Part shown: positions 33,206 through 48,000 of the stretch, in pieces
Numbering within the stretch: the first letter of the stretch is position 1
How the letters are laid out: every line of letters starts with the position of its first letter
From: Hybos culiciformis
Taxonomy: Eukaryota; Arthropoda; Insecta; Diptera; Hybotidae
Assembly: GCA_964007475.1 (NCBI GenBank)
Contig: OZ023273.1
Location: 150,270,444 to 150,334,443 of the forward strand
Direction of reading: 5' to 3'
Length of the DNA stretch: 64,000 nt
Translations under genes and position numbers: made by a program
Notes under the pieces: model-generated
The model's database searches: none
Told to the model about the DNA's origin: nothing
What the model saw: the letters and a program-made list of their open reading frames with translations, nothing else

Positions 33206-36200
33206 TAAAACAATATTTTTCTGCATAAAACAGTAAAGTGTTTGAAATATTTTTCTGCACATACATATTTTCATTTGAAAGGTTTAATAAAATTATTTTT
33301 ATTAAAATTTATGATAAAAAAAAATAATTTCAGTCGACCAAAAGTATTAATATAAAAAATTTTAATAATACAAAAAAATTCAGTAATAAATATTAATAAA
33401 ATAATATATAATGGTTTGGTTTATTTTAATGTTTTAGTGCGAGTTTAAGGGGTAAAACTTATTAAAAAAAAGAAATATCTCACAGAGATTTTGAATTTTG
33501 GAATTAAGAAATTTTTTATTTCATAAAAGTAATCTATACATATATTGTAGGTACAGCTTGTTATTCGAGAGATAAATATTCGCAAGCCTTATTATTATAT
33601 ATTATTTTTCTAATTATTATGATTTTACCACCATTTTAAAATTTTTCCAGCAAATTTAATTTAAAAAAAAATTCATATTTCAATTCAACAATTCTGGATA
33701 ATTTGACTATTTAGTTTTCAGATTTTTCCAAAAGAATAAACAAACTTTATAATATACTATTTATAATCGGTCTATGTTTTAAAGCCAAAAATCATGGAAC
33801 AAGATTATTGATATAGTGTATAGTTATAGAGAGTTAACATTCGCCTTATAAATCTTAAATTTATTCAGGCAATAAATAATTATTAATCTCGTCGTATTCG
33901 ACTGTCAGCTCAACAATATTATTATGAAAATTACAACAATGACAACAAAAAAAATTCAATAATATAGATATGGGATTAAATTTTAGCCACACGTGACATT
34001 TTTATTGAGAAATAAACATGTTGTATAAATGAATTTTATAAAACAAAAAAATTGTACAAAAGGAAAGGGAACTTAATTATTATGTATAATTATTATGTTT
34101 TATTTTATGTATTTATGTTTATTTTGAAAAAATTATATTTTGATTATTTAGAATTATTATCTGTGAATAATGTGATTCAAAAATAATAAAAATATAATAT
34201 TTATTTTCTATATTGATTTTTTTTTACCTATATGAGCTGTTATCATTGAGTGAAAATAACTTCAAATTAATTCTAATTTTTAGATGATTTTTATCAAAAT
34301 TATTTCATCTATATACTTTTGAAAGAAATTAAGAAATGAAGTAGAATTTTATTATTATAATTAGGTATATTTCCAAACTCTTGAAAGAGTAAATTTAGTT
34401 GCAAAATTTAATTCCAAACATAATAAGCATATATCCTGATTATTACTAGATTAAATCATGAACAACAATATAACCAAATTTAGCTTAAAAATTACCAACT
34501 TTAATGATCTCTCATATAATTAAGTTCATTATCCTCATTATTCTTATATGTACATCCATATACTTAAGTTATTTTTGTTCCTTTTCTACTTAAATTTTAT
34601 GATTTTATCAGAGAAAATTTGTCATATTTATAGATTTTGATTAATGAAATGGACACAAAATTAAGCGTTTTAATTTTTTTTTCTATTTTCTTATTTGTTT
34701 ATGAAATAGATTTATTCCCAAACAGCATACAGCAGAAGTATAATGTCCATCATAGTTCAATATTTCATTTAAAAATTTAATGAGATAGTATACTGCGAAA
34801 AACAAAAAATATAGCCTTAAATGGTTTGATAATATAAATTACAATTAAAAAAATATATATATATATTTATATATTTTTTTTAATTCCTTCAGGAATGATA
34901 TGTAAAATCACAAAATAATGTGCAATTGTGCAGATGTTTTTAGTGTCGTTCGGTTCAATATTATATTTTGTAAACGTCAGGTGAATTTTTCAATGTACAT
35001 TATACGAATAAATTTTATATACCAAAAAATTACTATTAAAATGAAATTTAAATTCTGAATAATTGCGAATTTCGAACCTATGCAAAAAACAAAATTAAGA
35101 AAATAAAGACTTGATGTATTTGATACAAAATATTATATTTGATGAAGGTAAAAATGTAGATTTTCTTCCCATTATCAAAAAGAGGGGTCCCATTTCGTTT
35201 TATTCCTATTGGCAAGTACATTAAGTTGAGGCTTTGAATTTAAGTCAATATGTATTTATTTTTCCTTTTTTCGTTTCTGACACCCTGTAAAACAAATTCA
35301 AAAAGGTTGAAAATTATTATTCTTTACATAACCAAATTTTACAAAGAAAAAAGATATATGTGGGGGCAGCTATAATATCTGTATATTCCTTGCTATGATC
35401 TAGTGGATGACTTTAGTAAGATTAGCTATTTTTGTCATAGCAAGTAAAATTAGCTTGTATACTTTTAGTTTTTAATATATTTGTTCATATCATATCGACA
35501 AAATTTCAAAAACTCATTTTGTGTAAAAAAAAAATAGATTTTTGAATTTATTTTTTATTATAAAACACAGTAAAAACTATATAATGTTGGAGTAGCAACT
35601 TTACAAGAATTCTTTTGTTACATATTTTCGAACTATAATATTTAATAATAAATGCAAGATTTTGAGCACATACTGCTATACTAACGCGGTTTTAGTTAAT
35701 GTACTATCTTTTTGCTTCATTTTATACACGACTCTCCATATGTTTATGATGTATGCAATGTGTGCTCTAAACGTTGTCTGACAATTTACTTTAAACAAAT
35801 GGTAAAATATAGTTATATATAACCGTAGTAACAAAAGTTGAGTAAATAATTTTAGGCGGAAATATGTGTGCAATAAAGCATAACAGTAATTTGCCTCGAA
35901 GGGAAATTGTTAAATTCTATTTATAATGAATTAATGTTCTGTAGCAAATATATATTTTATGTTTACTATAGTTGAAATTATAAAAGCTTTTAATATTTTG
36001 TTAAAAATATAAAAGTTAAAAGATGGTAAAATTGTAATATGTCCAAATTAATTAACTATACATGTAATTATTTGACAGTGACATTAAATGACAACTTATC
36101 ATTGAAGCCTACCAATTTAGTAATAAACAAATTTGTTAAAAGAACTTAGTTAACTTCAACGAAAAAATATATTTTTATAATTACATTAACATTGATTCAA

Positions 36201-39011
36201 ACAATTTACAATTTATGCTCCAAGTACGAAGGATGTCAACAGAACGGTGGGGAAGCGACTTTGGTCACACTTTTAAAAAGAAAAATAAGACATAATGTCA
36301 GTTGACAAAGTATCTTAACGTCAATTCAATTCTTTTATTCAGCTCGATGAAACACAATTTAACATATTTAATTTCGGAACTTCAAAACGAGAATTAATTT
36401 AAGAAATTTTGACTAACCAAACCAAATTTTTCAGTTTTGTGTAAACAACCGTTACAAACTTAAAAATCCAATTTTTTACTATTACACTGAAATAATCAAA
36501 AACACCATATAAAACAGTCAAGATGAAATATATATTTATTTCAGAAATATGAAACCGCTAACAATATACATAAAATGTTTGAGTTTCATGTACGTATGTC
36601 TATTCTAATTGTGTAATAATGATAACCAATTATGCATGCCATCATTTAAATTTTTCTCTTTTGACATTTGTAGTGGCAGGTCTTTTATTTTGAATTTTAT
36701 TACAATTATGCTTATATTTTTAATGTTTTTCTTTTGTATATGCAATGCTTAATAAAAAATTAAAAAAAAAACGCCATTTCCAACTGGCTTTTATATACAT
36801 TTTATATTATGAAATGTTTGGTTTTAACTCTTGATTAACTATTTATTTATGTGCAAAAAAACTTAATACATACATATATATGTTTTTTTCATTCATTATT
36901 TTTGGAATTCAATAATGGATTTTCAATTGAATCAGATAGAGCCAATATAATGTTTTTAATATTTTTTTTTATTTTGATACATATATATTATGTAAATATA
37001 CTATATTATATTGGATGTGTAAATGAAACTGTTTTCGGAAATTGTTATAATCAAATTTACATAAAAAACAGGAAAACAAAAACATTTGTTTTTTTATTAC
37101 AACAATCTAGGGTCAAAGTATTTAAATATCCATATGGGATAATTCGCACCAATCTTTTCAATTTTTGTGAATAATGTTTTTTTTTTTGTATTTTATTTTC
37201 ATTTACACACTATTTAATACAATATATTGTCAATTAAAACTAGAAACTTTGAAGATTTTTCTAATATTTATGAAATTTTTTATAGTTAATTAAATTAATT
37301 AATTCATATAATTTAAATTAAAATCCCTCGAAAAAATCTTTAGAAAATGAACAAGAACAGTAGTAGTAATTCGTGAGAAACGTTAATGGTCTATTATTTC
37401 TGAATTTGTATATTTTTGCCGCAATAGAAAAGAAGCAATTTAATGTTGGTAGTTGCCACATAAAAGACAAAATCTTCACTCAGAAATTATTATAAAGTTT
37501 GAACAAATGAAGCTAACAACTGTCTGCTTAATTGTTCAACATGGGTTTGGGCTTCGTTAAATGTTTATAAATAATAGAATTTCTGATATTTTAACACTAA
37601 CAATTATTTTCAAATAAATTTAGTATTCTATTAAAGTCAATTCAAATCTCTATTAAACCACGAAAAAAAAAAAAATAAATAGCGCATAGTAAAAAAAAAT
37701 TGTTTAACTGGAAATTCAAATGACTGTAGTAAAAAAATTACAGATCGGTAAAAATTAATATATTATTAAAAAATAAAAATATTTATTCAAAGTACAAAAA
37801 ACAAAAATTCAGATATAATTTTCCATATTCGTATAACACTCATGTCATTTTAGCACCAAAATTATTGTTAAACATTTTGCTCGATTGAGACAGGAAGAAA
37901 AAATTCAATAACATAATTTTGTAACTCTATATATAGTTTCATTTAATACCGCTCGGTTTATAATTTTATAGGAATTCATTGAAGTAAATGGATTTGCTGT
38001 GTCTATGAGCAAATTTTAATACGAGAACATATTCAGATATTAATTTATTGGTTTTAAAATGTAAACTAATTTACATACTATGATAGCATTTCATAATGAT
38101 GTCCGCCAGCTGTACTATGCAATGATAAAATAACTGAATTTCTTCAAAATAACCATACTATGCTAATTAATTTTCTAATGCAAACAAAAAGGCTTTATTT
38201 GATATTTAAATTAAATATTTAGTTAAACTTGCATTTACATAATGTATATTATAAAATGTTTATTATTGTATTTATGAAAAATGTATATAACATAATAATG
38301 TTATTGAACATTATTTGACAATATTGTTCCTTCAATTAAAATTACCTTAAATAAATCTATATATATTTTAAATTTAGGTCATTGTGAGTTAGAGATCATC
38401 CACTACACATCTTTATTCACAACGCAACGTATCATCAATTTATTAATTAACATTTTGCGTATACAGTCTTTTATCCGGTAATCGTATATAGTAAAATGAA
38501 TTTATCCAATTTTATTTGGCTTTACTGTTTCTGCTATCCCAAAATATGGAATTAAGTTAATTAGCCTGTTGGGGATTTGTCTACTAAATAATTATATAAC
38601 ATTATTTCTGATAAGAATGATTTGTTAAACTTAAAGTTAAATAATTTTGAACAAAAATTTATTGGTTGATGATGATGATGATAAAATTAGGTCACATAAC
38701 ACTAAATCAATGGGGTTAATTGTTCAAAGATTTTTCTTTTTATTTGATGTATGTCACGTGCCCAGGTGGTTAATTAAATGATTTTGTTTTTAGTTCTTTC
38801 TATATTTTTTCTATTTATAATGAAATACATTTGTAATTTAGATTTAGAAGGTACGGTACAATGTTGATAATTTGTTAGCGTATAATAAATAAATAAGAAA
38901 AAAAAATTTCCAAAATCGGAAAAACTTTTTTGAGCTTTTCCATTAATTTATATATTTTTGTTAGAAAGCATCTTTATTTATATATAAAATTTTTTTATAT
39001 ACATTTTTATG
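33206..39011. other. DIP intron, no further gene seen
   Basis: AT-rich intron interior of the 18.4-kb intron. A short GAT microsatellite lies near 38667-38682. Frames such as 36851-37174 and 35676-35873 have no recognisable domain and biased low-complexity composition. Confidence 0.5.
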
Positions 39012-39653
39012 TTATAGATCAGGGATGGCCAACACGTTGATCAAGATCGACCGGTCGATCCCGAACCAATTTTTGGTCGATCAATCGGTTGGAGATGATG
39101 CAAATAGTTACAAACGTTAAAACTGCTTAATCAATCTTATTAATTCACATCATTTTGATGTGTATCCTTTTCCTCTTATAAACGATTTATATCTATTGTT
39201 CTAAAAAATTAAGGTCACATTTTTTAATAAAAAAAATAAATGTAATCTAAAAACTAATGTAATCTTAATCTTACATACCAAATAATTAGAGGAAGATTTT
39301 AGGAATAGCAGAATCATAAATAGTAATCCAAAATTACCATAATGTAGCAAATATTTGTACATACATTTTATCTGAATGGGCAATTTCATTTATAAGGAAG
39401 ACTAGATATCTTTCCTTACTCAAGATTTATTAGTATTCTCTCGGACTAGATTTAGTAAAATTATGAATGCTTGGTTGAAGACATGCAGCGTTCTTTTTAA
39501 ATTTAATATATGTTTTTGTGTAATTTCACCGTTGTCACTTGTATGTGTATTGAATGTGTTTAATATCAATATTTTATTAGGTCGATCACGACACATTTTA
39601 TAAAAAATTAGTCGATCTTACATATAATGAAGTTGGCCACCCCTGTTATAGAT
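39012..39653. mobile_element. Non-autonomous hAT-like element, 626 bp
   Basis: The element is 39020-39645: CAGGGATGGCCAAC at the left, GTTGGCCACCCCTG at the right, with a perfect 8-bp duplication TTATAGAT (39012-39019 and 39646-39653). Subterminal 'ggtcgatc' motifs occur at both ends (39048-39080 and 39580-39615). No transposase frame. Confidence 0.85.
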
Positions 39654-40680
39654 GATTTATTAAGTTTTTGAAAATAATTAAGAATATGGGCAAGGCGCAT
39701 TAATTATTAAATATTGTATATTCTAGACATGAATGATGGCTCTATTTGAAATATTATGCATACTGTATTCACACAATGTTGTTAAGGGGTAATGTTATAC
39801 ACAAAAACTATTTTTTGATTAATAAGTCGAATAGTTTTATATTTTCATTTAAAATAATGAACTAAAAAAAATTTCCCATCTCGCTTAAAAAATTAATGCT
39901 TTTAAATGGATAAATTTCTTATCTCTTATCCTTCATTTCCATTGAAATCTATTTATTAAACTTGATTTTTTCTAGAAAAAAAAAAATTACCTAGTCACTT
40001 CAAAACAAAAAATAGAATCTACTTTTTTTCCTATGATTTTTGAAAATAAAGAAAAAAATTTAACATTTTTTCATTCTTGATGTCTATAATAAAATATTCT
40101 TTGAGTTTTTTTTTTTTTTTCTTCTTTAAAAGATTAATCTCGACACTTTTTATTTTTCTTCTTCTTTGCTGCTTTAAAATTTTCTTAAAGAATTTTATTT
40201 TATTTTATTTTATTTATTTTTTTGTTATTAGAATTTATCAGACATAATTGCCAATAAATCAATTGTCCTTGCATAACATTTTATCGTTATTTTTTCTCCA
40301 AAATACATATATGTATGTATGCGAAAGGAAAAAATGGAGAAAAAAAAACAGGATATCGTTGCCAAAAATCAAATGAGAAAACTTTAATACTTCAGATTTT
40401 TGCCTTCGTTTCTAAAAATTTTTTTTAAAGGCAATGAAGAAAATAATATCTTGATATCACGAATACATGTTGTAAAAAATATCAAATTTTTTTTTCCCGA
40501 CACTTTGTATTTTGTAAAAAAAATAAAATAAAAAATTACAAAAAAAAAACAAACAAAATTATTCCCTAGACCCTTTTTGTATGATAAAAAAAAAATTGTA
40601 AACATCTAAATATATGAATAATAAAATGCCAATCAAGACAAAAATAATTCGTGTTAAGAATATAATCGGTTTAAATGTCA

Positions 40681-40713
<33 letters not shown>

Positions 40714-41177
40714 TTATAAGTTCTTGACACTCATATTTTATATATATACAGATTCAGAAACTTCAATGAACTAACTAACCTGCTTTAATATATACCTGTA
40801 CTGTACCAAATTTAAGCTCACATTTGTAATTAAACAAAATTTTAAGAATCAAAAAATTTTAAAACTTTATGGCTTATTATGACAATAAAGAAAATAAAAT
40901 TAAATACATATTATGTAATGTAGAATGCAAAGAAGTATATAGGTACTAACTAATGCACGAAAATATGAAAACAAGGTTTACTTTTTTGCATTGAGGATTA
41001 TGGAATATTTCTTCAACAATTGCTTTGCGTCAGAACCTTCAATCTATGAAAGTTATAATTGAATAATTATATCACATATACAAATAAAAAAAAAACTCTT
41101 ACAATTATAAACAGTCAGGAGTAGTTTTTACTCTCATATAAAATTTCCAATACGAAGCCAACAAATACAATTTGACT
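39654..41177. other. DIP intron, low complexity
   Basis: Poly-A/T tracts and an (ATT)n microsatellite at 40681-40711. The minus-strand frame at 40384-40605 is a lysine/phenylalanine-rich artefact. Confidence 0.5.
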
Positions 41178-41977
41178 ACTAAGTTAGGGTTACCAGATTT
41201 TCCCCACTAAAAACCGGGACAAAAAGAATTTTTTTACAAAATTAATAGAATTTATTAAAAAAATATTTTATTTAATATAAATATAAAAAAAAGGACCGTA
41301 ATAATGGTAACAAGGTCAAGTACGTAATTAAATAATAACTTAAAATTAATAACTCAAATTAGGAACAAAAAATATAAATATTCATTTCATTTACTTGCCG
41401 AAGCAACTGCAGATTTGTGTTTCTGAATTTGAATGTGATTTTTAATGTCGGATAAACCATGACTTATACTAAAACTTGAATTGCAATCTCTACAAACGCT
41501 TCCGTATCAATTTTGCCTTTTTTAATAAAAGGAAATTCTAGAAATTGGCACTTTCTCTTTGGCATGTTGAACTTGAAGGTATAAAATAAATCTAATAATA
41601 TATAAAATGAAATTAGTAAACCAAATTTTATATATAAAAGATGCTAACTAACAAAAATTGGTACCAGCCAAATTTCAGCCAAGTCTTGCAGCTAAATAAA
41701 CAAAAACAAAAATGTATAAATAAACAAATACTACCCTGCAATATCTTTATAGGCTGGATTGATGTAATGTAGGATCGAGAATTAGAAAAATGAAAGCAAA
41801 GCGTAACATAACCTGAACAAAGTGGCACATTTTTTATAAATTTATTAATTTTTTTTTGGTCAAAAATGTTAAACCGGGACAATTGAGCGTCCCGAGAACC
41901 TTTTTCGGGACGTCACGAAAAACATGAAAACCGGGACAATCCCGGAAAACCGGGACTTCTGGCAACCCTAACTAAGT
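41178..41977. mobile_element. hAT-like element, 786 bp, with decayed BED zinc finger
   Basis: The element is 41185-41970. Left TAGGGTTACCAG, right CTGGCAACCCTA, then subterminal 'aaccgggac' repeats at both ends. Flanking direct repeat ACTAAGT (41178-41184 and 41971-41977) is 7 bp perfect. It carries a relic of the N-terminal zinc finger of a hAT/ZBED-type transposase on the minus strand. The rest of the transposase is missing. Confidence 0.82.
41391..41565 (-). pseudogene. Relic of a BED-finger hAT transposase N-terminus
   Basis: The minus strand starts MPKRKCQFLEFPFIKKGKID, the familiar opening of BED-finger hAT-like proteins. After EAF a one-base shift is needed to continue as VCRDCNSSFSISHG and NHIQIQKHKSAVASASK. 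Cys-x2-Cys and His-x5-His of a BED zinc finger are all visible. A frameshift and loss of everything downstream make it non-functional. Confidence 0.7.
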
Positions 41978-42635
41978 ACAGTCTATGTATATGAAATGTA
42001 AAATACTTAGCAAAACCATAAACATAAAAAAAAAATGAATTTATTTTTTTTGATATATCTAAATTTTATCTTATTTTTTTTCACAAAATATCATTTCGTA
42101 ATTTATAGATAGAAATTATATCGAAAAATTCAATACCTAAGGCGTTATAACTTTTATATAACGAAAAAAAAAAATTAAGACTAAATGTTAAAAATAAAAA
42201 GTTTTATTTTTATGTTTCTGAAGGGCAAAAAAAAAAAAAAATAAAATAAAATAAAATAAAAAATTAAAATTTGTATTGAAAAATTCTTCAAAAATAAAAT
42301 AAAAAGTAAATTGTTAGATATTGTTGTAAATGGAATGGAAAACACTTATAAATGATTTGGACGACCAAGAATTTTCATTTGTTTTTTTTTTTTCTTCTCT
42401 TATGTTGCACGTTTTATCTATTATTTAACATATTTCCTGCGAAAAAAATAAATAGAAATTAGACTTTTCTCAAAATAACCTCTAAGTCATTTAAGTTTAA
42501 TACGCAAATAAAATGAAATTAATATTGAACTCAAAGATCCTCGATTTTGATATTTATTGATAAATGTATATTATTAAAAGCTTAAATAGAATTTCAAAAC
42601 GTTTCAGTGATGAGATATGAATTGAAATGAATTAT

Positions 42636-43260
42636 TTTTCTTCTTAGTATTAACGTTTTTTAGTCTGTTTAGCATCAAAAACGAAAAAATGGAGTAAATG
42701 TTCCACTTTCTGTGTGTTCGTCTGTACGACTGTCAATCTAACTATTCAACTACTTGACCGATTTTGATCATTTAAATGGCAAATTACGCGTAATCTGTTT
42801 TACTTTCATCCAAGTCAAAGAGTAAGATTCTCCAAGTTTGAACAACGGAGCTACAACTGACAAAGGGTCGAAATCTATATAATATAAAATTTATATTGTT
42901 TTCAATTTTTGAATAGATTCTGATTAAAAATAATATGTAGGAAGAAGGATATCGATAAAAGGAAACTAAAAAAATGGAAAGACCCCGGTTTTGTGTCCGA
43001 AAATTCGAACTGGGACCCGAAATTGGTAATTAGATTAAGTGAATTGAAGAAACATTAATAAAAAATTTAGCCTCGATTATGACTTTGACTGGGGGAGGGC
43101 TGAAGTGAGAAAATTGTAATATGAAGAAAGAGCGATATAAGACAAAATAAAAAAATATTCCGGATATATTTTAGATTCCAATGTTGAAATCCAAATGGTG
43201 TCAATATTTTTAAGTTAAAATTTTTATTCAATTTATACAACAGCGCACTTCGTTTCGACA
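42636..43260. mobile_element. Unclassified dispersed element, related to 58440-58800
   Basis: Shares the ordered phrases 'ttttttag(t/c)', 'gttcgtctgt', 'accgattttgat' and 'attcgaactggga' with 58440-58770. Such 'cgtctgt ... ccgattttgat' wording is common in insect non-autonomous elements. The minus-strand frame 43067-43261 lies within it and has no domain. Termini not resolved. Confidence 0.45.
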
Positions 43261-46200
43261 AGAAATTAAATCAAAATTACTTTTTTGTTTCTATTTTCTT
43301 ATTATTTCCTAATTTTTCTCATATCCATCATAAACGATCTTAAAGCCTGTAACTTTTGCATTCATTATCGAGCTTTAATTTTTTTAATATTATGATTTAT
43401 ATCTTGAATTATAATGTGTTTTTATTATGTATTTTAATATTAAATGATAACTTTGAATTTTGTGCGCCATTTGAACATTGTCATCTGCACATCTAAAGTG
43501 GCATCTTCTTATAGTACCTGACACATTAAACTTTGCAAAAAAAAGAAGATCGTCAAAACTTTTTATAACTTGAACAAAAAATAAAAGGCAAACAAAAATT
43601 TGCATCAATATAATTTTACTAAATTTCTATTTTTTTTTTTCAAACTTAATTTAATAAGTGAAGCTTTTACACGCTCAAATTCACGTTTTCAAAATTTTCA
43701 AACTCTATATAAAAAAAAAAATTAAAATAAAAATTGACAACATGTACATAAATATTTTCCTATCTTTAAAATTTCAAAGAATTCCATAAGGACACGTCGA
43801 CGTCCTTCAATTTGGAATAAATATAGCGAAAAAATAAACAATTTTTTTTTTTTTTATCAACTGAATAAGAAATATTTGTATTAAAAAAAAAATGTTATTC
43901 TTTTAAACTTTCTTTTGAAATCAATTGAAACGTCTAACGAATTTTAATCGAGTTTAGATTTTTCTCAAGAATATATAAACTTTGGAAAAAAAAAGAGAAA
44001 AATAATAAAGTGTAAATATGTATACAAGAAATTGACAGCATAAAAAAATTTTTTTTACCCCTTAAGAAATAAAACAAATATTGGGCAAGGATTAGAAAAT
44101 TCGTGTAACTTTTAATTCAGATTGAAGTTAATTTGTCGATACCTTTTTTGCTTGTTAGCAGTTGAATTTTGACGCCAATGGAATTTTAATTTTTAAATCA
44201 GAATAACATTGGGTTATTAATATTTTACGTTATTGGTATTTTGATCCCATTCAACTTTTGAGTCTATCTAAAATACACATTTTTAAAGAGTCAACAAATA
44301 TGTACAAAGTCTTGTTATGCAGCTGTCACTGTCGAAATTTAAATGCATAAGACTTTCATAATGAGTGTTTCAAGTTTCAGATGAAAAGCAGTATCCAAAA
44401 TTACGGTACTATTTACTCATCCATGATTTCACTTTTGTTCTAAATTTTCAAAAATACTTGTAGGGAGAAATTTTTTTTCTTAAAGATAAACCATATATTA
44501 TATATTTTATTAGATTGACTTTATCTTTGTAAAATATACTTTCTTTTTTTTTTTTTGGCGGCAAAAATGTGATAGAAATTCTTATATGAAAATTCTTGAA
44601 TATCATTTTCATTAAAAATAGGGATAACAAAAATATTTCCCACCAATAATTAATATTTTTCTTGAAAAAAAAAAAAAAACGAAGAAGAAGAGAAAAACAA
44701 AGTAATAATAATAATTCATAATAATTATTAGAATTATTAACTTAAGATTGTCGTATATATTTTTATAACTCTCTTCTTTTTTTTTTACTGTTTTAGGAAA
44801 ATTGTAATAAAAAAATTAACCCCAATTTATTTTAATTGGTAATTAGGATCAGAGAAAGATTAAAAACTTTTTGTTATTTGGGGAAAAAAGTTTTTTTTTT
44901 TTTTTACTCATTTTTCTTATGTTTTTTTGTTAATGAGAATGGTGTGCATATTTCACCTGGATGAGAAGCAAAAGGGACAAAAATAAAACATTTAAGGTGA
45001 AAATAATAAATTAGATCTTCTAATTAGAAACATAATTAATTTTTATAAATAGAGTTATAAAAATTTTTTGGGATTCATTATCAAGTTAGAAAATAATGCC
45101 TAATGATATTTAAATTAGTTTGATATAATTTATAATTGCATATTTAGGTTGATAAAATGTGCGACTCATAAATAAAAATTTGAAAAAATTTTTTCAAATC
45201 TCACATTGAAATAAGTAAAATATAATTAAATCTTTATTGGTATAAAATCAAGCGCCCGCTCACTGCTTATCAAAATAATACCCATATTTTTAATTTCATT
45301 ATGAATTATAGTTAAGGCGAATTGTTTTAACAATAATGTCCGCAAAATAAAGCTATTTGATTAAAAAAAATAAATATATATTTGTACAGAACAATTTTCA
45401 TAATATTCAAATTTTTTTTATTTACCATATTTGTGATAATAAAAATATGATAATTTATGTTACAATAAAAAATTTAAAACAAAATTGCATATGAATATTT
45501 TTCCAATTAGAGTGCATATTATGTATACAATATAATGCGAGTGTTAATGAAAAATAAATCACCTGCCGAAACTATTATATATATAAATGCCTTGCATTAT
45601 TATTGCATACAATATTATGTTTGTACGTGCAATAATATTCGAAAAGCGCATATTTTCCCATTATATATTTAATCATTATATATATTATAATATTATATTA
45701 TTATATATATATATATAGTTTTAATATTGAACATATAAACAAATTATGTACATATATACATAATGCTTATAAATATTTGTATAATACACATAAAAGAACA
45801 ATAATAGTTATTCATTTTCTCGTCCATTCATTTTGTGTAATTATTTTAACCGGGAGGAATTCCGATTAACAAACTGTTGGTCTTTTCTATATACTTTTAT
45901 CCTGAAATAACAGTTCATTAAAATGATAATAATTTATATTCTTTTTATATGTTATACATTCACTCTCTCTCTAAAATAAAATGAATGTTTTTTTAATTTG
46001 ATTTTAAACGAAAATATAATTTTATTTTTAGCTACACATACATCATATTGCATAAAAACTCTGGCATCATATCAAATACAATGTAGATAGTACTTGTATG
46101 CACAACATAAAATTTATGTAAAAATTTTAGATTTGATGATGCATATTTATAATATGAAGACCGGCAGACAAAATTATAAATGAATTTTATTTAATATGTA

Positions 46201-47643
46201 AAAAGAATTATTATTATTATTATTATTATTATTTTTTTTTTTTAAATAAAATTAAAAATAACAATATAAAATTTTGGTTAAAAAAAATCTTGTAGAGTAT
46301 ATGTAAATTTTTATTTAAAACATCTTTAGTGTAAAATATTATTTATTTAAGGGAAATCAGTTGCAGACAATTCAAATATAAGATTAAAAAAAAAGGTTCG
46401 ATTCACCAATTTTAACTCAAAAGTATTAAAAATTTCAGGGAATTATCGATGAACCCAGTATAATTAATCTTTTTTTTTTAAAACAATTTAATTCAATTTT
46501 AAAAATTATCTGAACAATGATCTATTGACTAACAAACTTGGCAAAAAAGATAACGTTATTTTTGTATAAAATAATGTGGCCAAAGGACATTGTTAAATAC
46601 TGCGTTAAATATATGAAAAGTACGTTAAAAAAAAATTTAAGTTTTTGCTGCATTTGCTAAATAAAGCCTTACGAAAACGCTTAAAGCGTTTATTAATTAT
46701 TGTCCTTAAGTTGACATTAGGGGAAAAAAAATAATACTATTTAACTATTCAATGATAAAAATGTCAATTTCGTGTAGGCAACCTATTTTTTTTTTAATCA
46801 AAACTAATATCTTTACCTGAAACTATAAACTATATAATCAATTCCATTGTAATGAAATTTATTTTGAAGCGTCTGTGAGTAAAATATGTCTTTTGTTAAA
46901 TATTTATAATGAAAATTTATCCCTTATTCACGATAATTTCCTATGTATATATATGCATAGAAAAGAAAAAACCTTTAATATTGAAATCAGAAATAAAATT
47001 ACATAATACTTCTCTGTCGACTACTGAAACTTAATAAATAAATTCACTATTAAAAAATTTATTATGAAGAACAAAAAAAATTTTTTTTTAATTTACATAT
47101 TACCATCAGGCATGTAATATATCTGAATATCTTATTTTGAATATATAGTTTTTTTTTTTTAAGAAAAACGTTCGGTGAATCATTGCATAAATTTTCTAAA
47201 CAACAAAATGTTAGGATCAGGAACATTTCAAATACATAAAAATAAAATGGATTATTTTAAAATTGAAATAAATAGAAAACTATAGTGTATGTATAGTAAA
47301 AAATCTGTCAAAATAATTTTTTTCATTCTGAGTATTAAAGAAAGCAAAACTGCGGAGGACAATTCAAGTTTTCTTTGTAGGGAATTTTATGAAGTAAAAA
47401 TTATTTGTATAGATATAGTTATTCAAATTTTGTTATCTATCAAAAAATTATTAAGATTAAATACAGAAAATATTTGTATGTTAACAGAGATAATGATGGT
47501 TTTGCGTACAGTATTTATTTATTTTTTTTTAGAGTGCAATACAGCATTCTTTTCTTGAATTAAAATTGCGCACATTGTTGCAATGAAATAATTTTTCAAA
47601 CTAACTACACACAATATAATGTATCTACTGTGTACGGCTATTA

Positions 47644-47645
<2 letters not shown>

Positions 47646-47687
<42 letters not shown>
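47646..47687. repeat. (TA)n microsatellite
   Basis: About 20 uninterrupted TA units. Confidence 0.9.
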
Positions 47688-47688
<1 letters not shown>

Positions 47689-47925
47689 TTTTAAGCATTT
47701 AATTATTTATGACAACAATTTCATGAATTTCATTAAAATCATTCATATTTTTGTCTTTCCACATGGTATGTGATGTACCAATATTATTGCTTTTGGGGAT
47801 AATTACTATTATTCCTAAATTTTGCTTGCTGTATGTATGTTCAAACGTGTAGAAGATACTATATATACATAATATTATGCTTTGTTTGTCAGCTAAAACA
47901 TTATAATTACAAGAAAATAATAATA

Positions 47926-47926
47926 C

Positions 47927-47977
<51 letters not shown>

Positions 47978-48000
47978 GTAATAATAACAATAATAATAAT
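47926..48000. repeat. (AAT)n microsatellite
   Basis: About 24 AAT units with two interruptions; the longest trinucleotide repeat in the window. Confidence 0.95.

Noticed and set aside
40384..40605. Minus-strand frame MFTIFFLSYKKGL
   Set aside because: Phenylalanine/lysine-rich translation of poly-A/T intron sequence.
46396..46410. tRNA B-box-like 'ggttcgattcacc'
   Set aside because: No A box and no cloverleaf upstream.
47926..48000. Regular repeats as a CRISPR array
   Set aside because: Simple trinucleotide microsatellite without spacers; the genome is a eukaryote.
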